From NCBI RefSeq assembly GCF_012641095.1, contig NZ_JAAVSC010000025.1:1-43380 (forward strand): a stretch of 43,380 nucleotides of DNA. The letters run 5' to 3'. This stretch comes from Lactobacillus sp. HBUAS51381 (GTDB taxonomy: Bacteria; Bacillota; Bacilli; Lactobacillales; Lactobacillaceae). Of this stretch, positions 16,747 through 24,987 are shown in pieces. The position numbers and the translations under genes were made by a program. Below the pieces are notes generated by a model. It saw only the letters and a list, made by a program, of their open reading frames with translations, was not told where the DNA came from and ran no database searches. The number at the start of each line of letters is the position of its first letter. The first letter of the stretch is position 1.

Positions 16747-17361
16747 TTGAATAACCAAGAACCAAAATCACGCGTACAACGGTATAACTTCAATCAGGAT
16801 CCAAATCGCCCCACCCGTCAGCGGCCACGGAAGCCGCGGCGCTGGTGGCCGTGGGTCATGACGCTCTTAACGTTGGCCATCGCTATTCTGTTGGTCTTAG
16901 GCATCACTCACCACAACAAATCCGTCACCAATACCGTATCCACCACGAGTAGTAGTGCGTCACTCGTGGCCAAGGCTTCATCTGTCTCTGAGCAGAGTGC
17001 CTACGAGAGCTTCAAGAATAAGTACGATGATTACAACGATAACGGCATTACCGTCTCGCAAAAACAAAAGCTTCAAAATATGATTAACGATGAATCGAAC
17101 AGCGCCGTCCAGTCGCGGGAACAAAAACTCCTCGACCAAGCGCAAACGAAATCGTCCGTTTCATCCAGCAGTAGTGCGGCCAGTTCCTCACAGAGTAGCC
17201 ACAACCCAACGTCGTTTGACTCCGTGCACACCTTTTCTTCGGTCAACGATGCGCAGAACTGGGCGCAAGCCTCTAAGAATCAGTGGTTACAGGCGGGATA
17301 CACCACCTATACCATTACCTCTGACGGTCAGGGGAATTACAATTTACAGTTCGTCCGTTAA
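16747..17361 (+). CDS. Membrane-anchored Ser-rich extracellular protein
   Basis: A 204-residue single-pass protein. It has a basic cytoplasmic N-terminus rich in Pro and Arg, one membrane helix (WWPWVMTLLTLAIAILLVLGI, about residues 35-55), and a Ser-rich outer linker. A helical segment with Q and N (YESFKNKYDDYNDNGITVSQKQK) follows, then a second Ser stretch and a C-terminal SVNDAQNWAQASKNQWLQAGYTTYTITSDGQGNYNLQFVR that may be a small folded domain. The family is not recognised. I chose TTG at 16747 because GGAGG lies eight bases ahead; a longer ATG start at 16708 would read through the leader hairpin. Confidence 0.75.
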   Translation: MNNQEPKSRVQRYNFNQDPNRPTRQRPRKPRRWWPWVMTLLTLAIAILLVLGITHHNKSVTNTVSTTSSSASLVAKASSVSEQSAYESFKNKYDDYNDNGITVSQKQKLQNMINDESNSAVQSREQKLLDQAQTKSSVSSSSSAASSSQSSHNPTSFDSVHTFSSVNDAQNWAQASKNQWLQAGYTTYTITSDGQGNYNLQFVR

Positions 17362-17393
17362 ACGCGACGCTCTTCGGAGCGGACGCGTTTTTT
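17362..17393 (+). terminator. Terminator of the Ser-rich protein gene
   Basis: ACGCG and CGCTC pair with GAGCG and ACGCGT around a TTCG loop, followed by five or more T. Confidence 0.85.
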
Positions 17394-17454
17394 ATTTGCG
17401 CTATTAACAATCTTTCTAGCAACACTATCCACGCAGGTCGACTTGCCTTTCGCG

Positions 17455-17605
17455 AAATCTGTTGCCTGCGCCTGCTAGGGATTCCGCCTGCAGCCAAAGA
17501 ACAGGCTTCCGGCTCAAAGCAAGGTCCGAGACCGCTCTATGGCTCGGGCCGGCCCTCCCAGCGTTCCAGCCCAAATTTTGCAAACGGTAAGGCAGACAGT
17601 GTGGA
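17455..17605. repeat. Convergent-gap structured repeat, copy E (internally deleted)
   Basis: The plus-strand end GCCTGCGCCTGCTAGGGATTCC with GCAGCCAAAG is joined directly to a minus-strand unit that starts near 17600 with GCCTTACCGTTTGC and holds the stem CCGAG/CTCGG and CTTTGAGCCG. The middle of the full element is missing. It lies between the converging Ser-rich protein and potassium channel genes. Confidence 0.7.
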
Positions 17606-17614
17606 CAGCGGCCA

Positions 17615-18376
17615 TCATTTATGCCGCTCGCGCTGAGCCGCATCCAGCTGTTGCTGCAGGTGATCGACCTTCGCCGTGAGCGTGTCGATCTTGGTCAACA
17701 ACTGCGTCAAATCGGCCTGTTCGTGATCCTCCTGTTGGGTGACAACCTGTTGACTGCGATCGGCTACAAACCCGCTGAAAGTGCTCGTCAATAACCCAAT
17801 AAATCCGATGCCGCCAACCATCAGGACGCTGGCAATAATCTTTCCAAAAGCCGTATGGGGTGTCTCATCGCCGTAACCCACCGTGGTCGCCGTCGTTATC
17901 GCCCACCACAGGGAATTAGCCAAGCTCTGTTTTTCCGTGAGCGAGAAGAGAAAGGCACTGAGCACGATGATGCTGACACTAATAGAAAAAAGGTAAATAA
18001 AACCCGTTTTATAAATAAATTGATGATAGGCGCGGGTCCACTTACTATTGATCCGGAGGCGCCAAAACAGGTGATGGTAGCGGATCATTCGCACTAGCCG
18101 ACCCAATCGAAAGAAGGCAAAAACGGGGTGGAGTGGAATAATCCCCAGCAAGTCAAAAGCAGACTTGATTAGAAAAATCTTGCGATCTCGAGCACCAATC
18201 AATCGGATCACGTAGTCTACCGCAAATACGATCAGTAGCCCGTTGATCATCGTGAGCTCCAGCGACCGGTCGCCCCAATTAAAAAGCACGAGAATGACGA
18301 GGCCGACCGACAATAAGGTTAATAGTGTGACGACCACGTGATAGGCAACCACCCCATATGGTTTGCGCTTTGCCAT
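17615..18376 (-). CDS. Voltage-gated-type potassium channel
   Basis: A 253-residue six-helix ion channel. The selectivity filter TTVGYGDE is intact with its pore helix WWAITTAT. The fourth segment (RLGRLVRMIRYHHLFWRLR) carries repeated Arg like a voltage sensor, and the C-terminal tail after the last helix is a coiled coil (LLTKIDTLTAKVDHLQQQLDAAQRERH) likely to assemble the tetramer. The start ATG at 18376 is chosen because GGGAGAAG lies ahead; an ATG at 18394 would precede that site. The stop abuts repeat copy E. Confidence 0.9.
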   Translation of the reverse strand: MAKRKPYGVVAYHVVVTLLTLLSVGLVILVLFNWGDRSLELTMINGLLIVFAVDYVIRLIGARDRKIFLIKSAFDLLGIIPLHPVFAFFRLGRLVRMIRYHHLFWRLRINSKWTRAYHQFIYKTGFIYLFSISVSIIVLSAFLFSLTEKQSLANSLWWAITTATTVGYGDETPHTAFGKIIASVLMVGGIGFIGLLTSTFSGFVADRSQQVVTQQEDHEQADLTQLLTKIDTLTAKVDHLQQQLDAAQRERHK

Positions 18377-18509
18377 GTGACTTCTCCCCCCCATTTACAA
18401 TTACGTTTTAATATAGACCGTCTGCGAGAAAATGCCAGCCCCGCGAACAAAATTTTAGATGTTTGCTAGATTCTATATTCAAACTTAATAATTAAATCAA
18501 CAGCAAAAT

Positions 18510-18553
18510 AACCCGGACCGCCAAGTCAGCTCATCGGCTTGGCAGTCCGGGTT
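18510..18553 (-). terminator. Terminator behind the dapE-like gene
   Basis: A long GC-rich stem: AACCCGGAC and GCCAAG pair with CTTGGC and GTCCGGGTT. On the minus strand it is followed by a T-rich tract. Confidence 0.75.
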
Positions 18554-18587
18554 ACGCTATTTACCTGTCAATGGTAACTAAAAAGCA

Positions 18588-19760
18588 TTAGTTATGCACG
18601 GGATTGTCCTGTTGCACGCTGGCTAAGAAGGCTGGCACCAAGGCTTCATAAAAATCAACGGCCTGCAGGTACTCTTTGATCGAGATGTATTCATCGACTT
18701 GATGAGAGGTGTTACTTCCCGGGCCAATTTCAATACTCGTGAAATCCGCCTTGGACCTTAAGAACTCGGCGCCATCGTTCGCACCGCCGGACCCGACCAC
18801 CTGCGTGTCATGACCACAAATTTTATCGCTAATCTGCTTGGCCAATTGGACCAACGAGGCGTTCGGATCGCCGGGGATGGCCTCCTCGGGGAAACTATAG
18901 CTCAGGTCTAATTGGACGCCGGGTTCTTGATTGAGTTTGGCAATTAGCGCTTCTAACTCGTCATAGATGACCTGATTGGGGTAGGCCGGAATCGTCCGCA
19001 TGTTAGCCATGAGTTCGGCGTGGGCAGGAATCGAATTGACCTGCTCACCACCAGAAATTAAGTCAACGTTGTGGAGCAGACTACCCAGAACGGGATCGGT
19101 CTTGGTGTACTTGGCCATCACGGGCCCCACGGCGTTGTAAAATTTCATCAAATTATCAATGGCGTTGATGCCCTTCTCCGGTTGGGCACTGTGAACCCCT
19201 TTACCGGTAGAAACGACCTTGTAATCAATCACACCACGCGCTGTATACACAACGTTATCTAACCCGCTCGGTTCGGCGATGACCAGACCAGCCAACTGGT
19301 CGGCATAGCCCGCATCGGTGAGTTGGGCGGCCCCGTACTCCCCGGTCTCCTCACCCACGGTAGCCAACAGGCGAATGCTCCCGGGAAGTTGCGTCCCCTG
19401 TTCCAAGAACTCCAATAACGTGATAACAATGGCGGCAAGGCCACTCTTCATGTCCGAAGCGCCCCGACCAAAGAGCTGATCACCGACGATCTCACCGGCA
19501 AACGGCGCGTGCTGCCATGCGGATTCATCCCCCGCGGCGACAACATCCATGTGGCCGCACAACCCCAGTTGGGGCCCAGCGTTACCGATGGTGACCACCA
19601 GATTATCGCGTCCGGGCGCGTAAGTCACCTTTTCAATCTTTGCCTGGGGATAGGGGGCAAATAAACTGGCAATGTAATCGGCAACCTGTGCCTCGTGGTC
19701 GTTTACTGAGGGAATCTGAATTAAATGCTGTAAAATTTCAATCTTTGCTTGAGGGGTCAT
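18588..19760 (-). CDS. dapE: ArgE/DapE family deacylase (probable succinyl-diaminopimelate desuccinylase)
   Basis: A 390-residue M20 metallopeptidase-fold enzyme. The zinc-binding motifs LCGHMDVV, GRGASDMKSG, ATVGEETGEYGA (metal ligand and catalytic Glu pair) and VIAEPSG occur in order, and the dimerisation lid domain lies in the middle. The sequence is close to the lactobacillar proteins annotated as DapE, which would remove succinate from N-succinyl-diaminopimelate in lysine and cell-wall synthesis. No other lysine gene is nearby, so a general N-acyl amino acid deacylase is possible. The ATG at 19760 lies behind AAAGGA; a TTG three codons upstream is the alternative. Confidence 0.85.
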   Translation of the reverse strand: MTPQAKIEILQHLIQIPSVNDHEAQVADYIASLFAPYPQAKIEKVTYAPGRDNLVVTIGNAGPQLGLCGHMDVVAAGDESAWQHAPFAGEIVGDQLFGRGASDMKSGLAAIVITLLEFLEQGTQLPGSIRLLATVGEETGEYGAAQLTDAGYADQLAGLVIAEPSGLDNVVYTARGVIDYKVVSTGKGVHSAQPEKGINAIDNLMKFYNAVGPVMAKYTKTDPVLGSLLHNVDLISGGEQVNSIPAHAELMANMRTIPAYPNQVIYDELEALIAKLNQEPGVQLDLSYSFPEEAIPGDPNASLVQLAKQISDKICGHDTQVVGSGGANDGAEFLRSKADFTSIEIGPGSNTSHQVDEYISIKEYLQAVDFYEALVPAFLASVQQDNPVHN

Positions 19761-19915
19761 CCGCGTCAATCCTTTCGTCGTTTCATTAAGTTGTTCTTAG
19801 CATACGCCCTTTCGTGCAAAAATCAAGCTAATTTTGCAAATATATTAGTTATATTCTATACATTCGTATTTTTATACATTATTCATGCATACTCGCGACT
19901 CGTGGATGACTGCGG

Positions 19916-19921
19916 TATAAT
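19916..19921 (+). promoter_or_regulatory. -10 of the PEBP-usp operon
   Basis: A consensus TATAAT stands 33 bases before the PEBP start codon. No good -35 is seen at 16-18 bases. Confidence 0.5.
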
Positions 19922-19953
19922 GAAGAGTGTGCCTAATATCTAGGAGGGATTTC

Positions 19954-20466
19954 ATGCGAATCGTTGTGCCAACCGAAGAAAATGGCTTTTTAGCCGATGA
20001 ATTTAGCAAATATGCGACGGGCGATGATGTTTATGGCGGGCAACCCGTTAAATCATTTCCCATTAAGCTTCATAAGATTCCGAAGAAGACCCAAACATTA
20101 GCGTTAAACCTCATTGATTTCGACGCCGTTCCCGTGAGTGGGTTTCCGTGGATTCACTGGGTCGCCGCCAATTTCCCTGGTAGTACCCGTGAGATTCCGA
20201 TGGACGTGTCCCGGACGAACGCCATCCCCCACGTACACGGTCGTAATAGCAACGCCGGCTCCCTCGTGGGCAATACGGACCCTTTGATTAATCAAAATTA
20301 CACTGGGCCCTTCCCGCCAAACGCGGATCATGACTACAGTCTGACCATTTATGCACTGAACACGAAACTCGATCTGGCCGATGGTTTCTGGTTAAACGAC
20401 CTCCTCCATCAAATTAACGGCCACGTCTTAGATACAGCCACCATCACGCTGCGTGGGCGCGTCTAA
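19954..20466 (+). CDS. YbhB/YbcL-like PEBP family protein
   Basis: A 170-residue protein of the phosphatidylethanolamine-binding / Raf kinase inhibitor-like family. Visible are the ligand-pocket region ALNLIDFDAVPVSGFPWIHWVAANFPG, a variant of the usual DPDAP...HW pattern, and the GPxPPxxHDY-like block TGPFPPNADHDYSLTIYALN. The function of bacterial members is poorly known. The ATG follows a strong AGGAGGG. A usp gene starts 31 bases behind it, so the two form an operon. Confidence 0.88.
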   Translation: MRIVVPTEENGFLADEFSKYATGDDVYGGQPVKSFPIKLHKIPKKTQTLALNLIDFDAVPVSGFPWIHWVAANFPGSTREIPMDVSRTNAIPHVHGRNSNAGSLVGNTDPLINQNYTGPFPPNADHDYSLTIYALNTKLDLADGFWLNDLLHQINGHVLDTATITLRGRV

Positions 20467-20497
20467 CGACAACTTAGTTCAAAGAAGAAGGCTAATT

Positions 20498-21010
20498 ATG
20501 GGACAACAATACCAACAGATCTTGGTGCCCGTCGATGGCTCCATCCAGGCGGAACTGGCGCTCAAAAAGGCGGTGACCGTGGCCCAACGCAACCACGCGC
20601 ACGTTGATCTGCTTAACGTCTTGCGAATCAACCACTACGGCTTCTACGCGAGCGGTTCGATGCCAGGAAGCGTGATTCATGAGCTGGCAACGGATGCGAC
20701 GTCGTATTTAACGTCACTGAAGGAAACCACGACAGCAGCAACCGGCTTTGCCGACCTCGACATTCACGTGCGGTTTGGCAATCCTAAGACGGTGATTGCC
20801 CACGAATTTGTTCGCGATCACCACAACGACCTCATCATGCTGGGCGCGACCGGGATGAGTGCGGTGGCCCGCATGGTTGAAGGCTCCGTCACCGCTTACG
20901 TTAGTCGGATGGCCGAGGTGGACGTCTTGGTCGTTCGTACCGATGAACAGGGGAAACCCGTTGATACCAAACAAGTGGCGGTTGAGAATCAAGACCAACC
21001 TAAGCTTTAA
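20498..21010 (+). CDS. Universal stress protein, ATP-binding type
   Basis: A 170-residue Usp, longer than the pair near mntH. It begins QQILVPVDGSIQAELALKKA, and near the end MLGATGMSAVARMVEGSVTAYVSRMAEVDVLVVR has the G-2x-G-9x-G(S) pattern of ATP-binding Usp proteins. A polar tail of about 20 residues follows. It is the second gene behind the PEBP gene and has its own terminator. Confidence 0.92.
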   Translation: MGQQYQQILVPVDGSIQAELALKKAVTVAQRNHAHVDLLNVLRINHYGFYASGSMPGSVIHELATDATSYLTSLKETTTAATGFADLDIHVRFGNPKTVIAHEFVRDHHNDLIMLGATGMSAVARMVEGSVTAYVSRMAEVDVLVVRTDEQGKPVDTKQVAVENQDQPKL

Positions 21011-21025
21011 ATTTCGGATCGATGC

Positions 21026-21069
21026 AAAAGCACCGTGACTGCCGATTTTGGCAATCACGGTGCTTTTTA
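21026..21069 (+). terminator. Terminator of the PEBP-usp operon
   Basis: AAAAGCACCGTGA and TGCC pair with GGCA and TCACGGTGCTTTTT, a very strong hairpin with T on the outgoing side. Confidence 0.88.
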
Positions 21070-21154
21070 GGATTGATCATTAAAGGGTGAAAGATAGAAA
21101 ACAGCTAGAATCCTCGTTGTGACAATGATAATAACTATTATAGGATGATGGTCG

Positions 21155-21645
21155 CGAGTGGCCGCCTTACCGTTCGCCAAATTTGGTCTGGATCGCTGTG
21201 GGAAGGATCGGAAAAAGCCAAGGCCCGGTCTTCTTCCTCGCTTTGAGCCGAAAGTTCGCGTCTCAAAGACGCCAGTTTCCAAGCAGAACACTTGGAAACT
21301 CCCACGGCTGAGACCAAGTTTGACTCACTCACGGCTACATAAGATGTATCCAATTAAATTGGCTAAACGCTGCCACTCCAGCGATGTCATCGCACATTTA
21401 TTAGGTTTTAACCACCGTAACCGGAGGCAGGCAGAGGTGGAGGTAGCCGTGACAGCGCTGTAAGCTGTGCAACAGCTTACAGCGCGGGACGTGTTTGAAG
21501 ACTGACGATCTTGGTCAGGCTTCAAACCGAGCCGGTGGACCGCTTTTCAGGCCGCAGGCGGTCCCCACAGCGCCGGAATCTCTGGCAGCCGCAGGTGGTC
21601 GTTGATGATTAATCTTATGGCGATAAGCCTTGTCAGCTGCGGCTA
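21155..21645. repeat. Convergent-gap structured repeat, copy D (head-to-head pair)
   Basis: The left unit (plus strand, from GGCCGCCTTACCGTTCGCC at 21160) is close to copy B; its closing stem is 21178-21189/21311-21322 and one A-U pair has become G-U. The right unit (minus strand, beginning near 21600 with CTGCGGCTGCCAGAG) aligns with copy A. It has stems GGACCGC/GCGGTCC, GTTTGAA/TTCAAAC and a perfect 13-bp GCGCTGTAAGCTG hairpin. It fills the gap between the converging usp and YfhO genes; no gene is supported there. Confidence 0.8.
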
Positions 21646-21654
21646 TCCGGCTGG

Positions 21655-24216
21655 TCACAGCCGTTTACGGAACCAGAAAATACCATATATCGCACCGCTG
21701 AGTAACGTCACGGCTAACCCAATGCGGCTGCCAGGCACGCGGTAACTGACCACCACGTGATTTTTTCCTGGGATCACCGGAACGGCCACCATATCTCCTA
21801 AGACCGTGCGCGGCTTCACGGGCTGGTCGTTGACCGTGATTCGCCAGCCCTGTTCCTGTGGCAGGCTCAGGTAAACCCAGCGTTTGGTCACCGGAGCAGT
21901 TAGCATGCCTTGATAGTCGGTGTGTAAATGGCCCTGATGCCGCCGCAGCCGAAGCTGGTACTCGCTGACTGACCGGTGAACGGCCGCCATGCGGCTCGCC
22001 GGTAACGTGGCCACCGTCAGCGACTTCGGCGTCGGCCGGTTGCTGGCATATTTAATCGTCAGCGCTTGTCCCCGTTGATACTCGCCCAGATTAATCAGGC
22101 TGGTATTGCCATCCGCCATCATCTTAGGCGCCACGGACTGACCGTTAACCTGCATCGTCGAATACTTGCTTGAGCTCGTGGGGTCAAAGAGATAGAGCCG
22201 TCCCGTTGCTTGCGGTGTCACGTGCCAGACGTGATTGTACACGAAGTTGGTGGGATGATGATTAATCCGCCAAATGGCCTTGACCTGATCGTGACCGGCG
22301 GAGATGGGCACGAAGTAGGCTTGCCGACTTGGGCGTAGCGCCTGTAAGACGGCTTCTTGATTCTCGATCGCGTTTGACGACAGCTTGAGATTGGTGAATC
22401 GTGGGCCGACCGCAAAGCCCATCCCACTGTAGCTCCCGACCGTAACGGCTCCCGTCTTGGTCAATTTCTGATGAATGCCAAAGAGCATTTCCGTCACCGG
22501 CGTAAAGCCTTGATGACTCAATCGCCGTTCGTTGCGGGTATAGATCCCCAGATTCTTAGCCATGGAAATTGTGTTGGCGGAAATCGTTGAACTGTAGGCC
22601 GTCGACCCGTTATACCCCAACCACATGCCATCATTGTACGGATTATAGTGGCCATGAAAGCCCGGCGCCACGGTCGGCGTATTGTTTCGTATCCGGTAAA
22701 GTGTCTTGGCCGCCGTCACGGGACGCAAGCGTTTGACCGATTGATCATAGGCCTGGGCATACCGCCGTTGACTGCCATAGTCGACCCCCACTAAAGCAAA
22801 GCTAAAGTTGATCGTTACTTCGAGGATAACGATGATACCTAACCATAGGGGGCGCACTTTTCCCACCCACAACAGGCCGGCCGTCACGGCTAGGAGGACT
22901 AAGCTGGTGATAATGGCCGACCAATTCAACGGCTGCAGGCTGGCATAGTAACTGGACTGGGTGAGCGTCTGCATCTGCGGAATCAGGACGCTCCCCAATA
23001 GCATCAAGCTCCCCAGTCCCAGGGGAATCCCCCAACGCCACCGACGCGGCAGTTGCGCGATACCCGCGTGCCAGGCACTGCTGGCAATCAGAATTAACAC
23101 AAAACTGAAGAAAAAGCTATTGCGAAACGGATAACCAGCGGGCGGTGTCATCAAATGCCAAATGGTATTGAATCCCCGCAGCCACATGCCCAAGAATAGG
23201 AAGGCTAAGAGCCCTGCTACCCGAACCTTCGCCCAGCCCTTCACCTGAGGCAAGCCAAAGTAGGCCACGGCCAAGAGGACGACCAGTGATGACGCAAAGA
23301 TGGCCGGTCCATGGTCGAGCCGTTGGAGATAGTTGGCGGATCCGACACCCAATTGACTGAAGAACTCGAGGCCAAACGTGGGCACCAAGTGGAAATTGCC
23401 GGCCTGCGATTGGGTCTTTGGCGTTTCTAACATGCTTAAAACAGTCGGTAACAGCACCACTAACGTACTCCCGACACTCAACAACGACGCCGCCACGAAG
23501 CGGTAGCATGTCTCTTGTTTGACCCGCCACCACTCGCGAATGGATTGTCCGGCCGGCCACTCCGCCGTCACGATATAGAGAAAATATCCGACGACGAAGA
23601 GACAGGTCATATAGCCGAGATAATAGTCGGTCAAGACGCTGATCAGGAGCCAACAGAAATAACCGCCCGTTCGGCCAGAAATCACCAGCCGGTCGAGTCC
23701 CCAGGTGATCAGGGGCAGAAAAATCAGGGCGTCCAACCACATCAAATTGAAGAAGTTTAGGGCCACAAATCCACTGAAGGCGTACGCCAGGCCAAAGACC
23801 GCCACAAATGGTCGTTGGGTCCGCCAGTGCTCCTGGAGGTAAAACGTCATCGTCCCCGCCATGGTCGTGATCTTCAGTAGGATAATGATAGCCATCGCAA
23901 CCGGAATCTGACTGGCTTTGAAGAACACCAGTAAGACGTTAAATGGGCTAAGCAAATAATAGGCCACCACGGGCACCCAGCTTCCGCCGAACGCCTGATG
24001 AAAATTGTATAAGTCTAAAGTGTGCCCGCGAATCAGCCGGGTAAAGTCCGTAAAAAATGGGACGTATTGCGTCCCTAAGTCGCCAATGAGCAGGTTGTGA
24101 TCCCCAAACGGTGTCACGCCGCGGACCGCAAACAAAAAGGTAAGCACCCCTAACGCCAGTAAGCCCGCTAGCACGGGCAACCGCCAGTGGTTGAATCGTA
24201 TTCTTTCTCGTCGCAT
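21655..24216 (-). CDS. YfhO-family membrane protein
   Basis: An 853-residue polytopic protein of the bacterial YfhO family (GT-C glycosyltransferase-like plan). The N-terminal two thirds hold about a dozen hydrophobic helices, with the acidic loop LIGDLGTQYVPFFTDF after helix 1 as in GT-C enzymes. A large outer domain follows (residues about 480-820) and then a last membrane helix before a KRL end. In Bacillus and Listeria, YfhO-like proteins add sugars to lipoteichoic acid outside the membrane; a similar role is plausible but inferred. The gene is single. Confidence 0.9.
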   Translation of the reverse strand: MRRERIRFNHWRLPVLAGLLALGVLTFLFAVRGVTPFGDHNLLIGDLGTQYVPFFTDFTRLIRGHTLDLYNFHQAFGGSWVPVVAYYLLSPFNVLLVFFKASQIPVAMAIIILLKITTMAGTMTFYLQEHWRTQRPFVAVFGLAYAFSGFVALNFFNLMWLDALIFLPLITWGLDRLVISGRTGGYFCWLLISVLTDYYLGYMTCLFVVGYFLYIVTAEWPAGQSIREWWRVKQETCYRFVAASLLSVGSTLVVLLPTVLSMLETPKTQSQAGNFHLVPTFGLEFFSQLGVGSANYLQRLDHGPAIFASSLVVLLAVAYFGLPQVKGWAKVRVAGLLAFLFLGMWLRGFNTIWHLMTPPAGYPFRNSFFFSFVLILIASSAWHAGIAQLPRRWRWGIPLGLGSLMLLGSVLIPQMQTLTQSSYYASLQPLNWSAIITSLVLLAVTAGLLWVGKVRPLWLGIIVILEVTINFSFALVGVDYGSQRRYAQAYDQSVKRLRPVTAAKTLYRIRNNTPTVAPGFHGHYNPYNDGMWLGYNGSTAYSSTISANTISMAKNLGIYTRNERRLSHQGFTPVTEMLFGIHQKLTKTGAVTVGSYSGMGFAVGPRFTNLKLSSNAIENQEAVLQALRPSRQAYFVPISAGHDQVKAIWRINHHPTNFVYNHVWHVTPQATGRLYLFDPTSSSKYSTMQVNGQSVAPKMMADGNTSLINLGEYQRGQALTIKYASNRPTPKSLTVATLPASRMAAVHRSVSEYQLRLRRHQGHLHTDYQGMLTAPVTKRWVYLSLPQEQGWRITVNDQPVKPRTVLGDMVAVPVIPGKNHVVVSYRVPGSRIGLAVTLLSGAIYGIFWFRKRL

Positions 24217-24436
24217 TATTCCAAAAATCTCCCCGATAACTCAAACTACTCCGTGATTGGCAGATGCGCCATCATCCCCTGATTATTGCGCAGCCACCGC
24301 CCTTTCAGCCGTACTAGCCGTAAAGTCACGGCACGTTAAAACTGTTCCTATTGTATCATTAATGATCAGGCATGGGCGCGCGTCAAAATGTAAATTTCGC
24401 TTGCACAAATCTTTTAATCATTGGCCTGCGGGTATC
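24217..24436. other. Intergenic region without a recognised gene
   Basis: Upstream of the YfhO gene and downstream of the DUF1801 gene. I see no repeat, operator or strong promoter that I can support. Confidence 0.35.
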
Positions 24437-24438
24437 AA

Positions 24439-24470
24439 AAATGGCGGCCCCTTTTTCCGGCCGCCATCCT
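24439..24470 (-). terminator. Terminator of the DUF1801 gene
   Basis: ATGGCGGCC (24441-24449) pairs with GGCCGCCAT (24459-24467); on the minus strand it is followed by T. Confidence 0.85.
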
Positions 24471-24475
24471 TTATT

Positions 24476-24850
24476 TTACTTTCGCCAAAAGGTCGTACAA
24501 TCGGCCTTATCGGCAATATTAAAGGCAATGATTTGGTGGAGCAAGTCGTAATCTACCGCCTGGGTCCACTTGATCCGGCCGAACTTCTTGCCCGGATTGT
24601 ACTGATCTGCCGCAATCTGATCGGCAAAGTTGGCCATCGCCGGTCCCTCCGGCGCAAAGGCCAGATGCGGCTTGGCCACGCTAAATCCAATAATAAAAGT
24701 CCCGTGATCGGTAAACATGGGCTGATTCCAAGCATACCGCTGTTTAAGCTGTGGAAATTCAGTCTGTACCCAGGTCAACACTTCCCGTACGCGGTCCTGT
24801 TGGCTCGGGTCCTCAATCTTACGCAAATAGTCTTCAAATTCGGTAATCAT
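24476..24850 (-). CDS. DUF1801 (YdhG/Fra-like) protein
   Basis: A 124-residue cytoplasmic protein of the YdhG/DUF1801 family. The typical features are the N-terminal YLRKIEDPSQQDRVREVLTWV, the RYAWNQPMFTDHGTFIIGFSVAKPHLAFAP core and the helical end. A Bacillus relative (Fra/YdhG) has been called an iron chaperone; whether that applies here is unknown. The ATG at 24850 follows GGGGTGAG; the in-frame ATG five codons upstream lies before that site. Confidence 0.82.
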   Translation of the reverse strand: MITEFEDYLRKIEDPSQQDRVREVLTWVQTEFPQLKQRYAWNQPMFTDHGTFIIGFSVAKPHLAFAPEGPAMANFADQIAADQYNPGKKFGRIKWTQAVDYDLLHQIIAFNIADKADCTTFWRK

Positions 24851-24929
24851 TTGCTCACCCCACATTGTTTTGGTTAATCTTCGTTTAGTATAGCATGTTT
24901 CCGGTTAACGACTGCCCAATCTGAGCGCA

Positions 24930-24962
24930 GAAAAAAGAGGCAACCCTCTCAGGAGTCGCCTC
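24930..24962 (-). terminator. Terminator of xylT1
   Basis: On the minus strand GAGGCGAC pairs with GTTGCCTC and is followed by six T. Confidence 0.75.
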
Positions 24963-24987
24963 AATTTTAAACGTGATTTAAGTAATC

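Noticed and set aside
23117-23740. A 207-codon minus-strand frame inside the YfhO gene
   Set aside because: Shifted frame of the same gene with no family resemblance; YfhO is clearly the coding frame.
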